Assembly (NCBI GenBank): GCA_027186245.1
Contig: CP114495.1
Span: 6,339,001 to 6,403,000 of the forward strand
Reading direction: 5' to 3'
DNA length: 64,000 bases
From: Coriaria nepalensis
Lineage: Eukaryota; Streptophyta; Magnoliopsida; Cucurbitales; Coriariaceae
Every line of letters begins with the position of its first letter. Position 1 is the stretch's first letter. Positions 24,420-35,960 of the stretch are shown piece by piece. Under the pieces are notes generated by a model, which saw nothing but the letters and a program-made list of their open reading frames with translations, was not told where the DNA came from and did no database searches. Position numbers and translations under genes: made by a program.

Positions 24420-25750
24420 TCATCTCTTCATAATGTCATCCTTCTTGACAGTAAAATCCCAGAGGTCCCCATACTTTTCATTGAAATCCCAAATGTCCAT
24501 GGTATTGTAATCAGCTATCAGTTTATCGCGGGCGCCTCTTTCCATGTTGTAAATCTGAGGTTCAAAGTTGTGAGGTTGGTCTGGTTTATCCATCTCTATA
24601 ATGCAAAAGATTACAGTAAAAATACCAGCTCCAATAAACAAATACTCCCCCTGAAACAAAAGTTAAATCTATAGTTATTTACCAATCATGAATATAGCAA
24701 AGGTGGGTGACACTAATGCAAGAAAATAAAAATGTTACACGAGCTTGTTATGTTACTATACCGGAGCATGGAAATACATCGCGGCAGCAACTGCCGGAAG
24801 AAAGAGCCACGAGATAAAGCCTGCCAAAGCGAATTAAAATTAATCATAAAAGAAGCTCATCAACAAACATTAGTTTAGTCAATATCGAACGACTCAATTT
24901 ATTATGTCAGTCCCCAAGCTCTATAACTTGTAGTTTCTTTGTATCGAATCAACTTGACAGTTCTACGGACATTATGCTGTGTGACTTACTTTAGCCGAAA
25001 CAATGACAATAGCGGTGAATATCCAAAACTAAGCATTTTAAACATGTGAGGTAAGAAATGATATAAACAATTTCAATTCTAACTAGAACAGGGTGAAAAT
25101 ATGGGGATGGAAATGATAGTTCAGTAGAGATATGAAAGGGAGTACCTTGAAAACCTGTGGGGGGCCCAACTGCTTCAATGTCGTAAGCAATTGCTTCCCA
25201 GAATGTTCCTGAATTCAAAAAGAGATCGAAAAGAAACTGTTAGGGTTTATTCGATTCAATCCAAGAAGAGGAAGAATTTACTCAATTTTCATTAATTCAA
25301 ATCACATTTAACTAGCGATCTATTATGAACTTCAATTTACAATCAGATATTAGTATTACCTTTATCTTCTCCTTCGTGATAAGTGTGGTGATCATCATAT
25401 TCACCGTATTTAAAATCTTCCTGAAATCAATAGAACTCAAACACAAAACAAAAATTTAATTTCCATACACAAATAAAGAGAGAGAGAGAGAGAGATCATA
25501 CAGCGCTTATGCTATTAGTTTCCCAGCGATCAACAGGATCTTCATTGAGATCGGGCTCGATGTCAGTCAATCCTGCATTCAATCTAGTCGACCTAAATTT
25601 TTTCTTCGATTTTACGCACAAATTGGAAATTACAGTAGAATTGATGGATTTTTGGCTATGAAAAACCCTAACCCTACTTTCCGAAGAGCTAGATATAATT
25701 TTAGGGACTAGGTTGGTAGAGAAGACGGAGAGAGCAAAGCCCATCGCCAT
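24420..25750 (-). CDS. PNSB5: photosynthetic NDH subunit of subcomplex B 5 (PnsB5/NDH18)
   Basis: Five exons by GT-AG sites: 25750-25502, 25420-25360, 25208-25146, 24820-24762 and 24650-24420. Together they give 663 nt, 220 residues. The Ser-rich first exon is a likely chloroplast transit peptide. The mature part reads EDFKYGEYDDHHTYHEGED, then GTFWEAIAYDIEAVGPPTGF, a hydrophobic stretch of about 40 residues from about position 125 (probably two membrane helices), and the conserved tail EMDKPDQPHNFEPQIYNMER. These match At5g43750 as recalled. PnsB5 is a membrane protein of the NDH complex that drives cyclic electron flow around photosystem I. An in-frame ATG at 25801 would add 17 residues, but MAMGFALS at 25750 looks more like a transit peptide start. 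Confidence 0.92.
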
Positions 25751-26270
25751 TTTCTGTTCATCTTCTTTGGATATCCTGGTCCGCCAGAGCCTTAACCACA
25801 CCTCCCCGCCTTCGTTTCAAAGATAAAGAGTGACGTATTCATCTACTACGGTCTTGTATGTTTACTGAATGACCAGTGAAAACGGTCCACGCGTTCCAAG
25901 GAAGATTTGGGCGTAGACGTGGCGTACCTTGATTCGCCTGTGTTTTTCTTTAGTACACAGCTCAGTGAGCACAAGGATCAGACCCTTTTGATTTTCGCGG
26001 ACTGAAATGAGTGACCGGGGTCTCCTGGTTTATAATCCCTTATCCACTCTTGGTTTGTGTTAAATTCCTTTGCCTGCGACGGAGAAATATGCAGCCGACA
26101 TGTCGTTTCCTCATCAACGACTGCGTGTCAGCTTCCATCCTTGTAACTACAGATAGAAACGATGTATGTTCATTATAAGAGTTAGCATCGTGTTGTTCTT
26201 TTAGGAGTGCTTGGTTCGATTTTCTAAGAGGGAATAAAATGAATTAAGGAATGATATCGAGGGAAAAGAG
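25751..26270. promoter_or_regulatory. 5' flank of PNSB5
   Basis: Upstream region of the minus-strand gene. A relatively GC-rich stretch at about 25850-26150 includes CACGCG- and ACGTGG-type words typical of plant promoters. No TATA box can be assigned with confidence. Confidence 0.35.
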
Positions 26271-27070
26271 AATATGTTGATGCTAGAAATCGTCCACCAA
26301 CAATTTGCTCACGATCCATCATGCCCCTAATCCGACCAACTAGACTCTCACTACCTCCAACAAGAACAACGGGTTATGAGGGTGGTGCCGGGTTTGGCCG
26401 ATGAACCCCCTTGTTGGTCTTTGGCCAAATTATGGAAATGTAAAAGTTGACCATCTTAACTTAGGCCATAAGGCCTTACACAAATCTCTCACTTGGACCT
26501 CACCGGGCAAATGAAACAATCTTGAATCAGGGGTAGGTCTCAGGTCAGACTTAAGTCAGAAGTGGATAAAGATAAAATGATAATACTGACATCTGGTTGA
26601 TCTTATTCGGTGTCATAAAGACCTACTATAGAAGGGAACAATAATTGACATGTATTTAATGCCTTTATTGGGCATAAGGATTAGCTGGCCATTCGGTCAG
26701 CCTTAATCCGAGCAGAATCATCATTACTTGACAATAGAAGTCATGAAATAGACGAACGACTTTTGAGCATCTTGGACAACTTCTCAAGTATAAATAGGCA
26801 AGGACAACCTGAGAGAGAAAAGGAAAAAATGAGTCTTCCCTCTCCAAAACTCCTACCCTTTTCACTATCATGCTCTAAAGCTTATTTATTTTATCAATAC
26901 ACTTACTATCTTACTATATCATTATATGCCTCACAAATACTAATTCCAACTATTAGAAGGGACCCACCGATCCTCACCCCGATCAACCATCTCTTGTTTA
27001 TATTTCAGGTGGTTGAGTTGGACATATTGTTGGGGCAAAGTCCAACTCTAACACTCTAGCTGGATTTTGA
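26271..27070 (+). repeat. LTR-like sequence, probably TAT lineage gypsy
   Basis: Contains TATAAATAGG at about 26789 and a downstream stretch with CCCCGATCAACC, comparable to the layout of the LTR-like block at 37290-38345. It ends near GGACATATTGTTGGGGCAAA. No coding remnant is attached. Confidence 0.45.
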
Positions 27071-27860
27071 CGTCAACAGATGGCAAAGTCAGTATTTCTC
27101 ATAAAAGAAATTAACTAATAAAATTTTTAGGTTGTATCAAGGCTTACCTTCTATCCACTATAACCTTTTATCTATATTTTTCATGTCAAGTTGGGTCTAT
27201 TGGGCTATGGGCCTCCTTATTACTTAGACCTATGAAAATGGGTTTAATTTGATTAATGTTGAGAGTATTCTTAACCAGCCAATATTTTATACGGTGCCAA
27301 AATCGGGCCAAATAGCTGGCTCCTTATCACTATCCTGATGCTAAGCTCAGGGTGGTGACATTGTAGTAAGATATATCTAGCCAAAATACTAGCATCTAAG
27401 ATCTCTCTGATTATTTAGACAATTATAGCAAAGCTTCGTTATTGTAGAAAAGATATGTTGTTAAACATGGTTGTAGTCATCTAAAAGATAGAGTGTGAGC
27501 AGCTTGGGAGGAATGTCCCTAAATTGAATGAATGGCGGCAAATGGAATTGTCCAAACTAATCAAGCATCGATGTTAACAAGAGAAGGCTTTAGTGTAATA
27601 TAGAAAATACTTTCATCAAGGAGTATAACGCTTTAACTCCGAGTAAGATCATTAATGAACACAAGGATGTTAAGAGCGTTATAAGAGGAGAAAATTTCAA
27701 GAATAAGGGTATTTGTACTAAGATTATAGCTCGAGATTCTCAAGTCCTAAACTGTTCAAGTTTCCTCATTATAGAAAGTTAGATGCAGTTGTGGTCGAGG
27801 TCAAAGCCCTAATAGCTGAAGGTATTAATGTCAAACTATTAATAAAATTGAAAGTGTATG
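27071..27860. other. unassigned repeat-like sequence
   Basis: Gene-free stretch. Several phrases look like former coding sequence of a transposable element, but no protein family could be recognised on either strand. Confidence 0.3.
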
Positions 27861-28130
27861 CTCGTCAAGTCAATCATGTTAGACCTGATGGGTATACATT
27901 TTGTAAGATATAATCTTATTTGTAAATATTAATGATATTATTATTTATTCAATAATAGTAAAGATATTCATCAATTTATAATTTGTATTAATTATGTGAG
28001 AATTAATATTATATATTCATTTATTATAAATCATAATAAAGACAAATAACTTAAGTTATGTGCTTGAGACTATGATACATATCATTAAAGTGTAATGCCC
28101 TTCAAGAGAAAGAGGCTCTCGTTAACCGTA
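27861..28130 (+). repeat. fragment of the scattered Copia LTR family
   Basis: Collinear with 54420-54700: TATGCTCGTCAAGTCAATCA against TATGCTTATCAAACTAATCA, then GTTAGACC, AAATATTAATGATATTATT and CTTAAGTTATG. Only the start of the LTR is present here. Confidence 0.7.
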
Positions 28131-28218
28131 TTTGTATTCATATGATAGTCTTCTTTTTTTTCTTTTTAATAGTAAAATTGTTGATGATTGTCTCTTAAAC
28201 TAAATCCTGAATTCAAAT

Positions 28219-28474
28219 TGTTGAACCCTTGAATCCAAAATTACTTCTTCATGGTAGAAGATTGGAGCCAAAGTTGCAAACAAGTAACAATAATTCATTA
28301 ACTACTCAACTCATTGACGTTCCATTTACTACTATTTATAACTCTAGAGTCTTAATCTAATCAAACTAAGAGGTAGGTAAGAACAATAAAATAGATAAAA
28401 TAACTAAATATAAGATAATATTTAGGATTCGGCCTTCTAATCATCTTTTGATTGTATAATCATAGGCCTAACAT
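28219..28474 (-). repeat. 3' LTR of the miniature element
   Basis: Starts on the minus strand with TGTTAGGCCTATGATTATAC at 28474 and ends near GGGTTCAACA. It is collinear with the right copy over its whole length, with many substitutions and small indels. Confidence 0.88.
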
Positions 28475-29265
28475 TGCCTTCCCCTGCAAGAAAACCCTTG
28501 TCCTCAATGCTCAAGTTGGAAAATTGTTGTTGCGTTTCCAAGTTGCTTCTTCTTCTCGAATTCTTTTATCATCACCCACTATTTCTCGTTCCACCAAAAG
28601 CACGTCAATATTTTTAGGTACATAGATCTTCCTTCAAGCAAAAAACTTTTATGATATAGACTTTCCCATTCCATTAGGCCCCACTAAATCATACCTCTTC
28701 CCATGCGACATTTTAATTGCAACATTCTTCGAGAGATCTTTACCTCGAGCCCAAACAAACAAAAATTGTTATGTCATTGGCATTTACATCAACCTCATTT
28801 TTACTATCGAACCGGCTTTCTTTAACCACAATGATGACATCATGGTCATCTTTTAAGGCGCATTCATGGGTATCAAGTAGTTTTTTTCTCTCTTCTTTAA
28901 CTCTTTGTCACCTATTGAAACTCTTATTTTCCTTCCCATATTTGGAAACATCATTATTGTTATTGTGACTTGTAAGAGGCGAGTCATGCAGTGATTTTGG
29001 TTGCCCAATAGATGAGTGGCTAGAATGGTTTGATAGCTTTCGATGGCCTTTGCGATTGTGATGGTGATGCCGCTCTTCATCATAATTCTGTGATTGATTC
29101 ACAAATTAGTTCAAAGACTTTTCTAATCTTTGAGTTTTCTCTTTTGAATTATACAGCATTTGTAGCACATCCTACTGAAATCCTTTAATGTTCAATACAA
29201 TCATGATTAGACCCAGCCACTGCATACGGTGAATATTACCAAGTAACCTAGCTATGATATAAATA

Positions 29266-29522
29266 TTTGAACCCTTGAATCCAAAACCATTTCTTCGTGG
29301 TAGAATATTGGAATCCTGAGTTGTGAATAATTAATAATAATTCATTAACTACTCAAATCATTAATATTCCTTTTATATTTACTGCTATTTATAATTCTAA
29401 AATCCTAATCTAATCCGACTAAAAGATAGCTAAAGATAATAAAATAGATAAAATAACAAAATATAAGACAATATTTAAAATTTGGCCTTATTATCTTTGA
29501 TCGCATATTTATAGACCTAACA
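29266..29522 (-). repeat. 5' LTR of the miniature element
   Basis: Starts on the minus strand with TGTTAGGTC at 29522 and ends near GGGTTCAAA, next to the primer binding site relic. The difference from the left copy indicates an old insertion. Confidence 0.86.
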
Positions 29523-29849
29523 CAAATATGGTATGAAATATGAACACATGCAAACCCAATTTGAAAATTTGAAGAACTCAATTGAAAAACTTCATGCTCC
29601 TGAAATTTCCTTCCCATGCTCCTGAAATTTCCTTCCCTATCAGTTAAACTAAAACAAAAACTAGTTGAGAGCATATTTATTTATCCGAACAAAACAACAC
29701 AACGATGAGAAAGTCTTAACTCCAGTTTACATGTCTGTCTACTAAATTAACTAACCCCCAAACGGGCTCTTATTTTCTCTGAAAGTGAAGGATAGAAACA
29801 AGTTCAATTACAACACCATGACAATTGGAGATGCATGAAATAAATATAG
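29523..29849. other. 3' flank of the carboxylesterase gene
   Basis: AT-rich, includes a direct duplication of GCTCCTGAAATTTCCTTCCC at about 29595-29636. The part near 29849 is probably 3' UTR of the minus-strand gene. No other feature was seen. Confidence 0.4.
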
Positions 29850-30842
29850 TTAAGCAAAAATAATATTTTTTACTGCCTCATGGAGTTCCTTAACCTTGGG
29901 ATTCTTAGGATCATTAACCTCGACACCATGAAACCCTCCTACACCAAAATGGCCCACCACTTGTATTCCCTTTGCTTCCATCAACTTCACCAGACTAATC
30001 TGACGGTCGATCAGTGGGTCCCCATCACATCCAACCACCAAAAACTTCCATTCCAGCCGTTTGATCTGATCCATGATCTTCGAGCCCCCACCCACCGTCG
30101 GATTGCAGTACTCATGATCACGGTCAACGCCGATCGGCAAGGACAATTCCCAAATCAGATCAGTGACAGACAATGCTAGCACTCGATCGTTTATCATCCT
30201 TAGCTCCGACTCACTTCTCTGGATCCCACCGATGAACGGTTGATGCAATATCACTCCTCTGATCTTCAACGGCTCAAGGTAGTCAACTTCTCCGGCTGCA
30301 CGTAATCCCGCGTTGTATGCTATATTAGCACCAGCACTGCTACCCATTATAAAACTGTTAGACAAGTCAACATGTTTTACTAACCAATCCTCTGAAGATG
30401 TTTTGATCCAATGCAGAGCCTCCATGGCATCATTGTACAGTGCAGGCAAGCGATGCTCTGGGCAGAGGCGATAGTCAACGGATATGACAGCGACACGTAG
30501 CTCGATCGCGAGATTTGCACAAAAGTTGTGGAAGACTGTTGAGGCTGCACTGCAGTATATGAACCCTCCTCCATGGAAATATACTACTAGAGGGAGTTTC
30601 TTGGTTGGGAGAGGATCAGGTGCATAGCGAGGAAGGAATATACGAGACCAAGTTTTGTTAGATTGATTTATGAAGACGTCTTTGGCAAGAATTGGAGTAC
30701 TCGTGGTATCCGGATCGGGGGATAGTGCGGTGATTGGGAACCGGCTGGGGTTGCGGGTTATAGAGCCGTCGGAATTGAGGATTAGCTGAAGTTGTGCATA
30801 AGGATCAATGGTTGATTTAAGTGTGCTTGTTTGACTAGACAT
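29850..30842 (-). CDS. plant carboxylesterase (CXE, alpha/beta-hydrolase 3 family)
   Basis: Intronless frame of 330 residues from the Met at 30842. A Met ten codons upstream (30872) would add MQLPISSERK, but MSSQTS fits the family's usual N terminus better. Catalytic features are all present: oxyanion motif HGGG at residues 90-93, nucleophile Ser169 in GSSAG, acid Asp275 in GCDGDPLIDR and His305 in GGFHGVEV. The overall layout is that of the plant HSL-like carboxylesterases such as kiwifruit CXE1 and probable carboxylesterase 1/120. These cytosolic enzymes cleave esters of hormones, volatiles or xenobiotics. The gibberellin receptor GID1 shares the fold but has lost the catalytic His, so this gene is an esterase and not GID1. 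The substrate cannot be deduced. Confidence 0.93.
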   Translation of the reverse strand: MSSQTSTLKSTIDPYAQLQLILNSDGSITRNPSRFPITALSPDPDTTSTPILAKDVFINQSNKTWSRIFLPRYAPDPLPTKKLPLVVYFHGGGFIYCSAASTVFHNFCANLAIELRVAVISVDYRLCPEHRLPALYNDAMEALHWIKTSSEDWLVKHVDLSNSFIMGSSAGANIAYNAGLRAAGEVDYLEPLKIRGVILHQPFIGGIQRSESELRMINDRVLALSVTDLIWELSLPIGVDRDHEYCNPTVGGGSKIMDQIKRLEWKFLVVGCDGDPLIDRQISLVKLMEAKGIQVVGHFGVGGFHGVEVNDPKNPKVKELHEAVKNIIFA

Positions 30843-31540
30843 CTTTCTCTCTGAAGAAATGGGAAGCTGCAAGAGTGCATATAAGACTAAAGGTATTGAA
30901 TAAAGAATATGAAAGAAAGAAGTAAATCTATGGACGGTAATAGATAATTATTAAACATTATAGACAATTTTGGAAGACTTTTGGTCTTTCTTTACCAGGG
31001 TTTGACCCTACTGATTCTGTTTTTCAATTAATTTTTATAAGATGAGGGAGAACCAAGGTGGGGGGAGGGGCCGTGGGCAAAATTCCCCATTATTACGAAA
31101 ATCTTGATTTTGGATTCGATTTGGATATCAATTAGTATTAGAACCTGATCTTGCCATCTTGCTATCGAAGATCAAAACGATCGGAATTAATTTTAAAACC
31201 CATTTTCTTTTATCTTTATAAAAATGAAAATAAATAAATAAAAAGAAAGAAGGAAAAAATTGAGGTAGATAATTTTTATTTTTATTTATTTTACTCTTTT
31301 CTTCTCATTTGTCTTTTTTTTCTTCTCTTCTTTTTTTCTTTTTTTTTTTTTAATATTAAAGAAAAAATTATAAGGATTCTCAATTTCATCCCAGTCAGTG
31401 GTGGAATAAAGATTAAATTGATTCCAGACAAATTTTAATCGATAATAAGTGTAAATTGTTGACGTAAATTTTCGTTCGTTATGAAGGATTCTACCGTCCA
31501 CAATGTATCTCAAGATCACAACTTGCACTCAACAGCAAAC
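30843..31540. promoter_or_regulatory. 5' flank of the carboxylesterase gene
   Basis: AT-rich upstream region. Holds a long pyrimidine tract at about 31290-31350 (T and C runs) and low-complexity A/T sequence. An 80-codon frame at 31286-31528 is translated from this tract and is not a gene. Confidence 0.4.
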
Positions 31541-33060
31541 TGTGGTCAGGGTGGTAGTCGGCCAACCCTATTTCGACGCTCTAATTAGTTTTCTAGAGAG
31601 ATAAGTAGATAGTATTTCTATATATTTGCTCTTCTCTTAAGAAATGTGTCTTACCTCTTACTGTCAAGTCATTTGACTCTTATATCTAACTTAGGCTTGG
31701 AGAGACCATACAACTATATATGTGTCATACTCACATTCCTCAGTGTTCTAATCATCTTCTACCCCATTATAGGAGTTAGAATCACCCCTATCTGACATAG
31801 TAGAGACCTGGCCCTCCACTCAGAGACGCCTCAGTGTAGAGCAGCGCCGCCCCAATCTAACACGCTAGGGATTTGTCCTTTACTAAGGTGTAAGTTACTT
31901 TCCACCTGTCGCCCCTTTTGGCACAGTCGTGTTGTAGTCTAAGCCGAGCGAAGAAATACTTAACTTGGCCTTACCAACTTATGCCACCCTGATATCAAAC
32001 TCAGCTAATTGTCATGTCGACCGATGCTCTTCTCAACCTTATTTGGCCTCGGCATGAGACCTCATCTTCCACTTGTACTCAGTTATATTGATACCTACTG
32101 ACCCTACCTCAGCCTCGGCTTCCCCTACTGGAACCAAGGCTAGGAAGCTAAGGCCATGAAGCTCAGTAATTCGTGCCATAGTTTCACCTTTAGATTTGCA
32201 TTATTGATGCCCATCTTCCTGAAAGTTGAAAAAGACAAAACGTCCATCGCACTCCCCGAGTCGACCAACACTCGGTGTATCAAAATGGTTAAGACATTAG
32301 TTGAGATGACAAGTGCATCATTGTAATGGTATATGACCCCCTCCTCATCTAGGTGATTGAAGGTGATGTCTACCGATGCCCTCTTTTAAAGAGTCACCGA
32401 AATAAATAACACTTCAGCCTGTGTTAGGCTCCTTATCCATTTACTTCTCTGCCGACAAGAGTCTCCCTCCCAAGTCCTCCAACAATCACCTGAATTTCCC
32501 CTATTACATTTTGTTGTCCGGGGTATCTGAAGCCATTTCCCTACCAATCATCTTCTCTACTTTATCTCCTATCACCCCTTCTTCTCCCTCTTGGGTTTCC
32601 CCTTCCCTCTTCATTCATAAACTCCCCTAGGCACCCCTCCTAGATCAACCTTCTATTTCCCTCTTTAAGTGCAAATAGTCCTCTATTTTGTGGCTGTGAT
32701 CACCGTGATACTTGCAATATGCCATTTGGCCTCGCTGAGCCAGTGTACTTTTGAGTGGCTCGGGGGCTTTAAACAAGTTGTGGTTTCTAAAGTGATTGTA
32801 GATCACATCAATACCTACTACGAGTAGAGTGAAAGTATCCCCTAAATAACGGGGATGCCTTTTTCTTTTCTGGACTTTTCCTTTCATCATTCCTCCTCTT
32901 CTTATTCTCTCTCCATTCAACCTCCCCTCTCAGGTCATCTCTCTTCCTCTTCCCTTCATATCCCTAGCTGTTTTCTCCCCTTTCTCCTTGACTCCTTAAC
33001 TGTGTTACAAGGATCTCATCGACCACCCCTATTCTTTTTGCCTCTAGCAAGGTTTTGGTG
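31541..33060 (-). mobile_element. TAT-lineage Ty3/gypsy fragment (gag-protease)
   Basis: Minus-strand remnant holding the end of gag and the protease region, followed downstream by non-coding sequence. Its 5' side ends abruptly at about 33060, where a hAT element begins. Reverse transcriptase and integrase are absent. Confidence 0.7.
32150..33060 (-). pseudogene. TAT-lineage gag-protease pseudogene
   Basis: 33060-32920 resembles the basic C-terminal part of TAT gag. 32920-32645 ends with YCKYHGDHSHKIEDYLHLKR, the family's Cys/His motif (YCxxHxDHGHxTEDC) with the last Cys changed to Tyr. 32395-32150 reads YHYNDALVIS and RVLVDSGSAMDVLSFSTF, the aspartic protease region with its DSG active site. 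A stop and frame changes separate the parts. Confidence 0.82.
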
Positions 33061-35262
33061 TCATTCATCCATCCAAAATATACTACCAAATAAACTCTCA
33101 ACATATACTACCAAACTTTCATTCATCCATTCATCTCTCGTTCTATTATGGAAGTCAATTTTAATGATATTCATTGCAAAAAATATTCTTTCTACAGTTA
33201 CAGTTGCAACTGGTGAGACTAAAGCTAACTCAATTAGCAGATACATCAAATCAAATACAATATTCTTTCTAGTTTCAACTATCTTCTCAGCAAGACCTCC
33301 AATATTATAAAGATTGAAAAATTCACTACTATTTCGAACCTAAAAAATATTGTAAAGTTGATCTTTTAGTATCAAATGATCGTTCACTGAGAAGTCCAGC
33401 AGATAAAGTTAAGCAAGATGTACCAACCTATTATGATCAAAAGCAAAGAAAGATTTTTTTAGGTTAAGACATGCAATGCAAAGAAGTAGCTCAGTATTTT
33501 CTTATGTAAAATGATTATCTAATTCATGAGCAATCATATCTAGAATATGGTAAAAAATTTCCACACGAAAATGAAGAAAATAAGTTTTTTTTCCTTCTCC
33601 ACGTTAAGGACAACCACAAGTTGGAATAAAGTCTTTCATTTGTGGTTTATCAATTTGATGTTCTTCACAAAACATCGATACTTTTTTTAAGAATTCATCA
33701 CATCCAAACTCTCTCAAATGCAGTAATCAAACTTTGTACACTTGTACTAATCCCATAACATTCTCAATATCGTGATCATTTTTTTGCAATGCCTTTTATA
33801 ATTCATTCGTGATTCTCATTACATTTTTTAGCAAAAACATAGTAAATATAAATTCATAATCTTCCATCGTTCTCATCAAATGTTTGGCCATAGATTTTTT
33901 CGTTGACTTTAAACCTTTAAGTTTTATATTTTCAAGCACACCTAATACCAAATATCACCTGACCATGCTAAGCTGGTTTCTTGATTCTTACATCGTCCAC
34001 TTGTGAGTTTTCTATTTTCTACTTATTAAACTATCTTCTCATGTTGGCTTTTTCTAAGAGAATCAACTCTTCCACTTGAAGCTCCAACAATATTCACGAT
34101 AAGAGATGCAAAATAAAAAAAATTCTCCTACTTCCAAGTTACCATTTACGACACCTACAAGAGCTAGCTGAAGTAGGTGAGCAAAATAATAAACATAAGT
34201 AGCAGATGGATTGTCCTTCAATATGAGTGTCTTCAAACCATTAAGCTCACACCACATATTATTTGCCCCATCATAGCCTTGACTTCCCAACTTAGATATT
34301 GACAGTTCATATCTTGCAAATAAGCTGTCAATAATAGCCTTCAATGATTGAGAGCAAGTATCATTTACATGTTGAATATCAGTAAACCATTCAATCACTT
34401 GGATATGTTTATCTAAATAATGAAAAACTATTGCTATTACATTATCCCAAGACACATCCACTAAAAGAGAAAAAAATGACTCACTAATATCTTTTATGAT
34501 TTTGTTTATAGTATGTGTTGCAGTAGTATTAACCATTTCCTTTTGACTCTTTGGTGATGTCATTTGATTATTTCTAGGTGCAATAAGTAGCATCGACCTT
34601 GCAACATTTTTTTTTACACTGGCTAAACCACTCCAAAAGTTCAAGAAAATTGTCCTTATTTATTGAATTCTCAGACTCATCATGCCCACAAAAAGCCAAA
34701 TCTTGGCCCAAGGGATATCGAATACAATCAAGTACTATAGTCAAATGAATGTTGTTAAGAATTTTGAATATCATGACTCTAATTAGATAACATGTATGTT
34801 ATGCTTTGTTGTTAATTTTTCAAGGTTTTGCATTTTCTTATAGTCATTGAGAACACTTGTATTTTGTCTAACATGTTATGCAAAAACTCTCATTGCATTT
34901 TTCTAATATGTAAAACTCTTCCCTATAAATACTTTCCCACCATCTTGAGCCTCTTTACATGACTTAAAAAGATAGCACCATAAATAATAAGTAACATCCT
35001 TGTTTATACTATACTCTAGCAATTCAAAACTCTTGAACCAATAATTCTTAAAGTTCCTTTAATCTATACCAAATTTTCTTCTAGGAAAATTATGTTCATA
35101 AGGTTGAAAATGACTTTTAAGTAAGTACTCCCTACGAACTTGATTCCGTATACTAATATCATAAGAATCAATTGGCCTCCGCTTTCTCGAATCACTAATA
35201 ATATCATTTATATTGAACTCAACACAAGCTTTCTTCAAATTTTTACTTGAATCGCAAGTCAT
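33050..35262 (-). pseudogene. ZMYM1-like hAT transposase pseudogene
   Basis: 35262-34980 reads YDISIRNQVRREYLLKSHFQ and HNFPRRKFG, the TTF-type zinc-finger region. 34644-34063 is an open 193-codon piece of DUF4371: FFSLLVDVSWDNVIAIVFHY, SLKAIIDSLFARYELSISKL, GSQGYDGANNMWCELNGLKT and FAHLLQLALVGVV. 33300-33061 has the dimerisation domain (LIELALVSPVATVTVERIFF, DEWMNESLVVYVES). In the core the expected acidic LVDES is LVDVS, and stops lie between the blocks, so it is inactive. Confidence 0.87.
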
Positions 35263-35923
35263 ATTAGGAATGCTAGATAACTCATCTGTATATGTCCTCT
35301 TAAGAAATATTTATCTATAGTCTAAATAAGAATAAAATAGGGTCAACTATTTAACTATCTAAATAACATCCTAGCATAATAAAAACTTGATACTATGAAT
35401 ATGTAATAAAATATAATGAGATACAGCTAAAAGTTTATGATGTTGTCTTGACTTGATTGGTATAATTTATTTTGCTTGTTTATTTTTTGATATCTGTTTT
35501 CTCAAGGAACCTAAACATTATGAGTAAACTTAAAATTAAGTAATTAAGAAACAAATTATGAAAAACAATTAGAAAAGAAAACCAATCAGAATGCATACGA
35601 AAATTAAAAGAAATCATTAGTTTTATTAGTTGTAATGTAAACTAAAAAAGTAAAAAGGAAATTGGGTTAATTACCAAATAGAGCACAGTTACACACTAGG
35701 CAGTAGCACCATGAGAGAGAGGGAGACTCAGAAGTCAGAGTTCTTTTTAGTGTATGTCGTGCGTCAGTAAAAGTCTTACTAAAGCAAACTTTATGCAAAG
35801 ATATCAGATGTATCATCTATTAGGGACGAAAGGAGGAGAACGACTTATCAATTGAAGGACATGTGTATTGTGTTTTAGGCAAACTTAGAAGAATCAATAT
35901 ATATAATTATAAAAAAAATCAGA

Positions 35924-35955
35924 AGCCCAGCCCACGCGACCGACTGGGCTGGGCT
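35924..35955. repeat. GC-rich palindrome near the hAT end
   Basis: AGCCCAGCCCA (35924-35934) and TGGGCTGGGCT (35945-35955) are perfect 11-bp inverted arms around the loop CGCGACCGAC. GC-rich AGCCCA/GGGCT motifs are common in the subterminal regions of plant hAT elements. Confidence 0.85.
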
Positions 35956-35960
35956 GGCAT

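Larger units (their letters stand above)
28219..29522 (-). mobile_element. complete miniature Ty3/gypsy (chromovirus) derivative with target duplication
   Basis: Two direct repeats of about 256 bp (28219-28474 and 29266-29522) flank about 790 bp of interior. CAAAT is present on both outer flanks (28214-28218 and 29523-29527), the expected 5-bp target duplication. On the minus strand the 5' LTR is followed by a worn primer site (TATATCATAGCTAGGTTAC against TGGTATCAGAGC). The 3' LTR is preceded by TTTTCTTGCAGGGGAAGGCA and begins TGTTAGGCC. The interior keeps a gag-like start (KGHRKLSNHSSHS) and a chromodomain-end motif (NLSIEDKGFLAGEGN). It is a deletion derivative lacking pol. Confidence 0.88.
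33050..35960 (-). mobile_element. decayed hAT transposon of the ZMYM1-like (TTF zinc finger/DUF4371) type
   Basis: Contains on the minus strand, in order, a TTF-type zinc finger region, the DUF4371 catalytic core and the hAT dimerisation domain. The left end lies at or next to the TAT gag remnant. The right end is placed near a GC-rich palindrome at 35924-35955. No target duplication was established. Confidence 0.72.

Noticed and set aside
31286..31528. Lys/Glu-rich small protein
   Set aside because: It is translated from a pyrimidine tract in the carboxylesterase promoter region.
34063..34644. 193-codon open frame as an active hAT transposase
   Set aside because: It covers only part of the catalytic region. 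Stops lie on both sides and the conserved acidic LVDES is changed to LVDVS.
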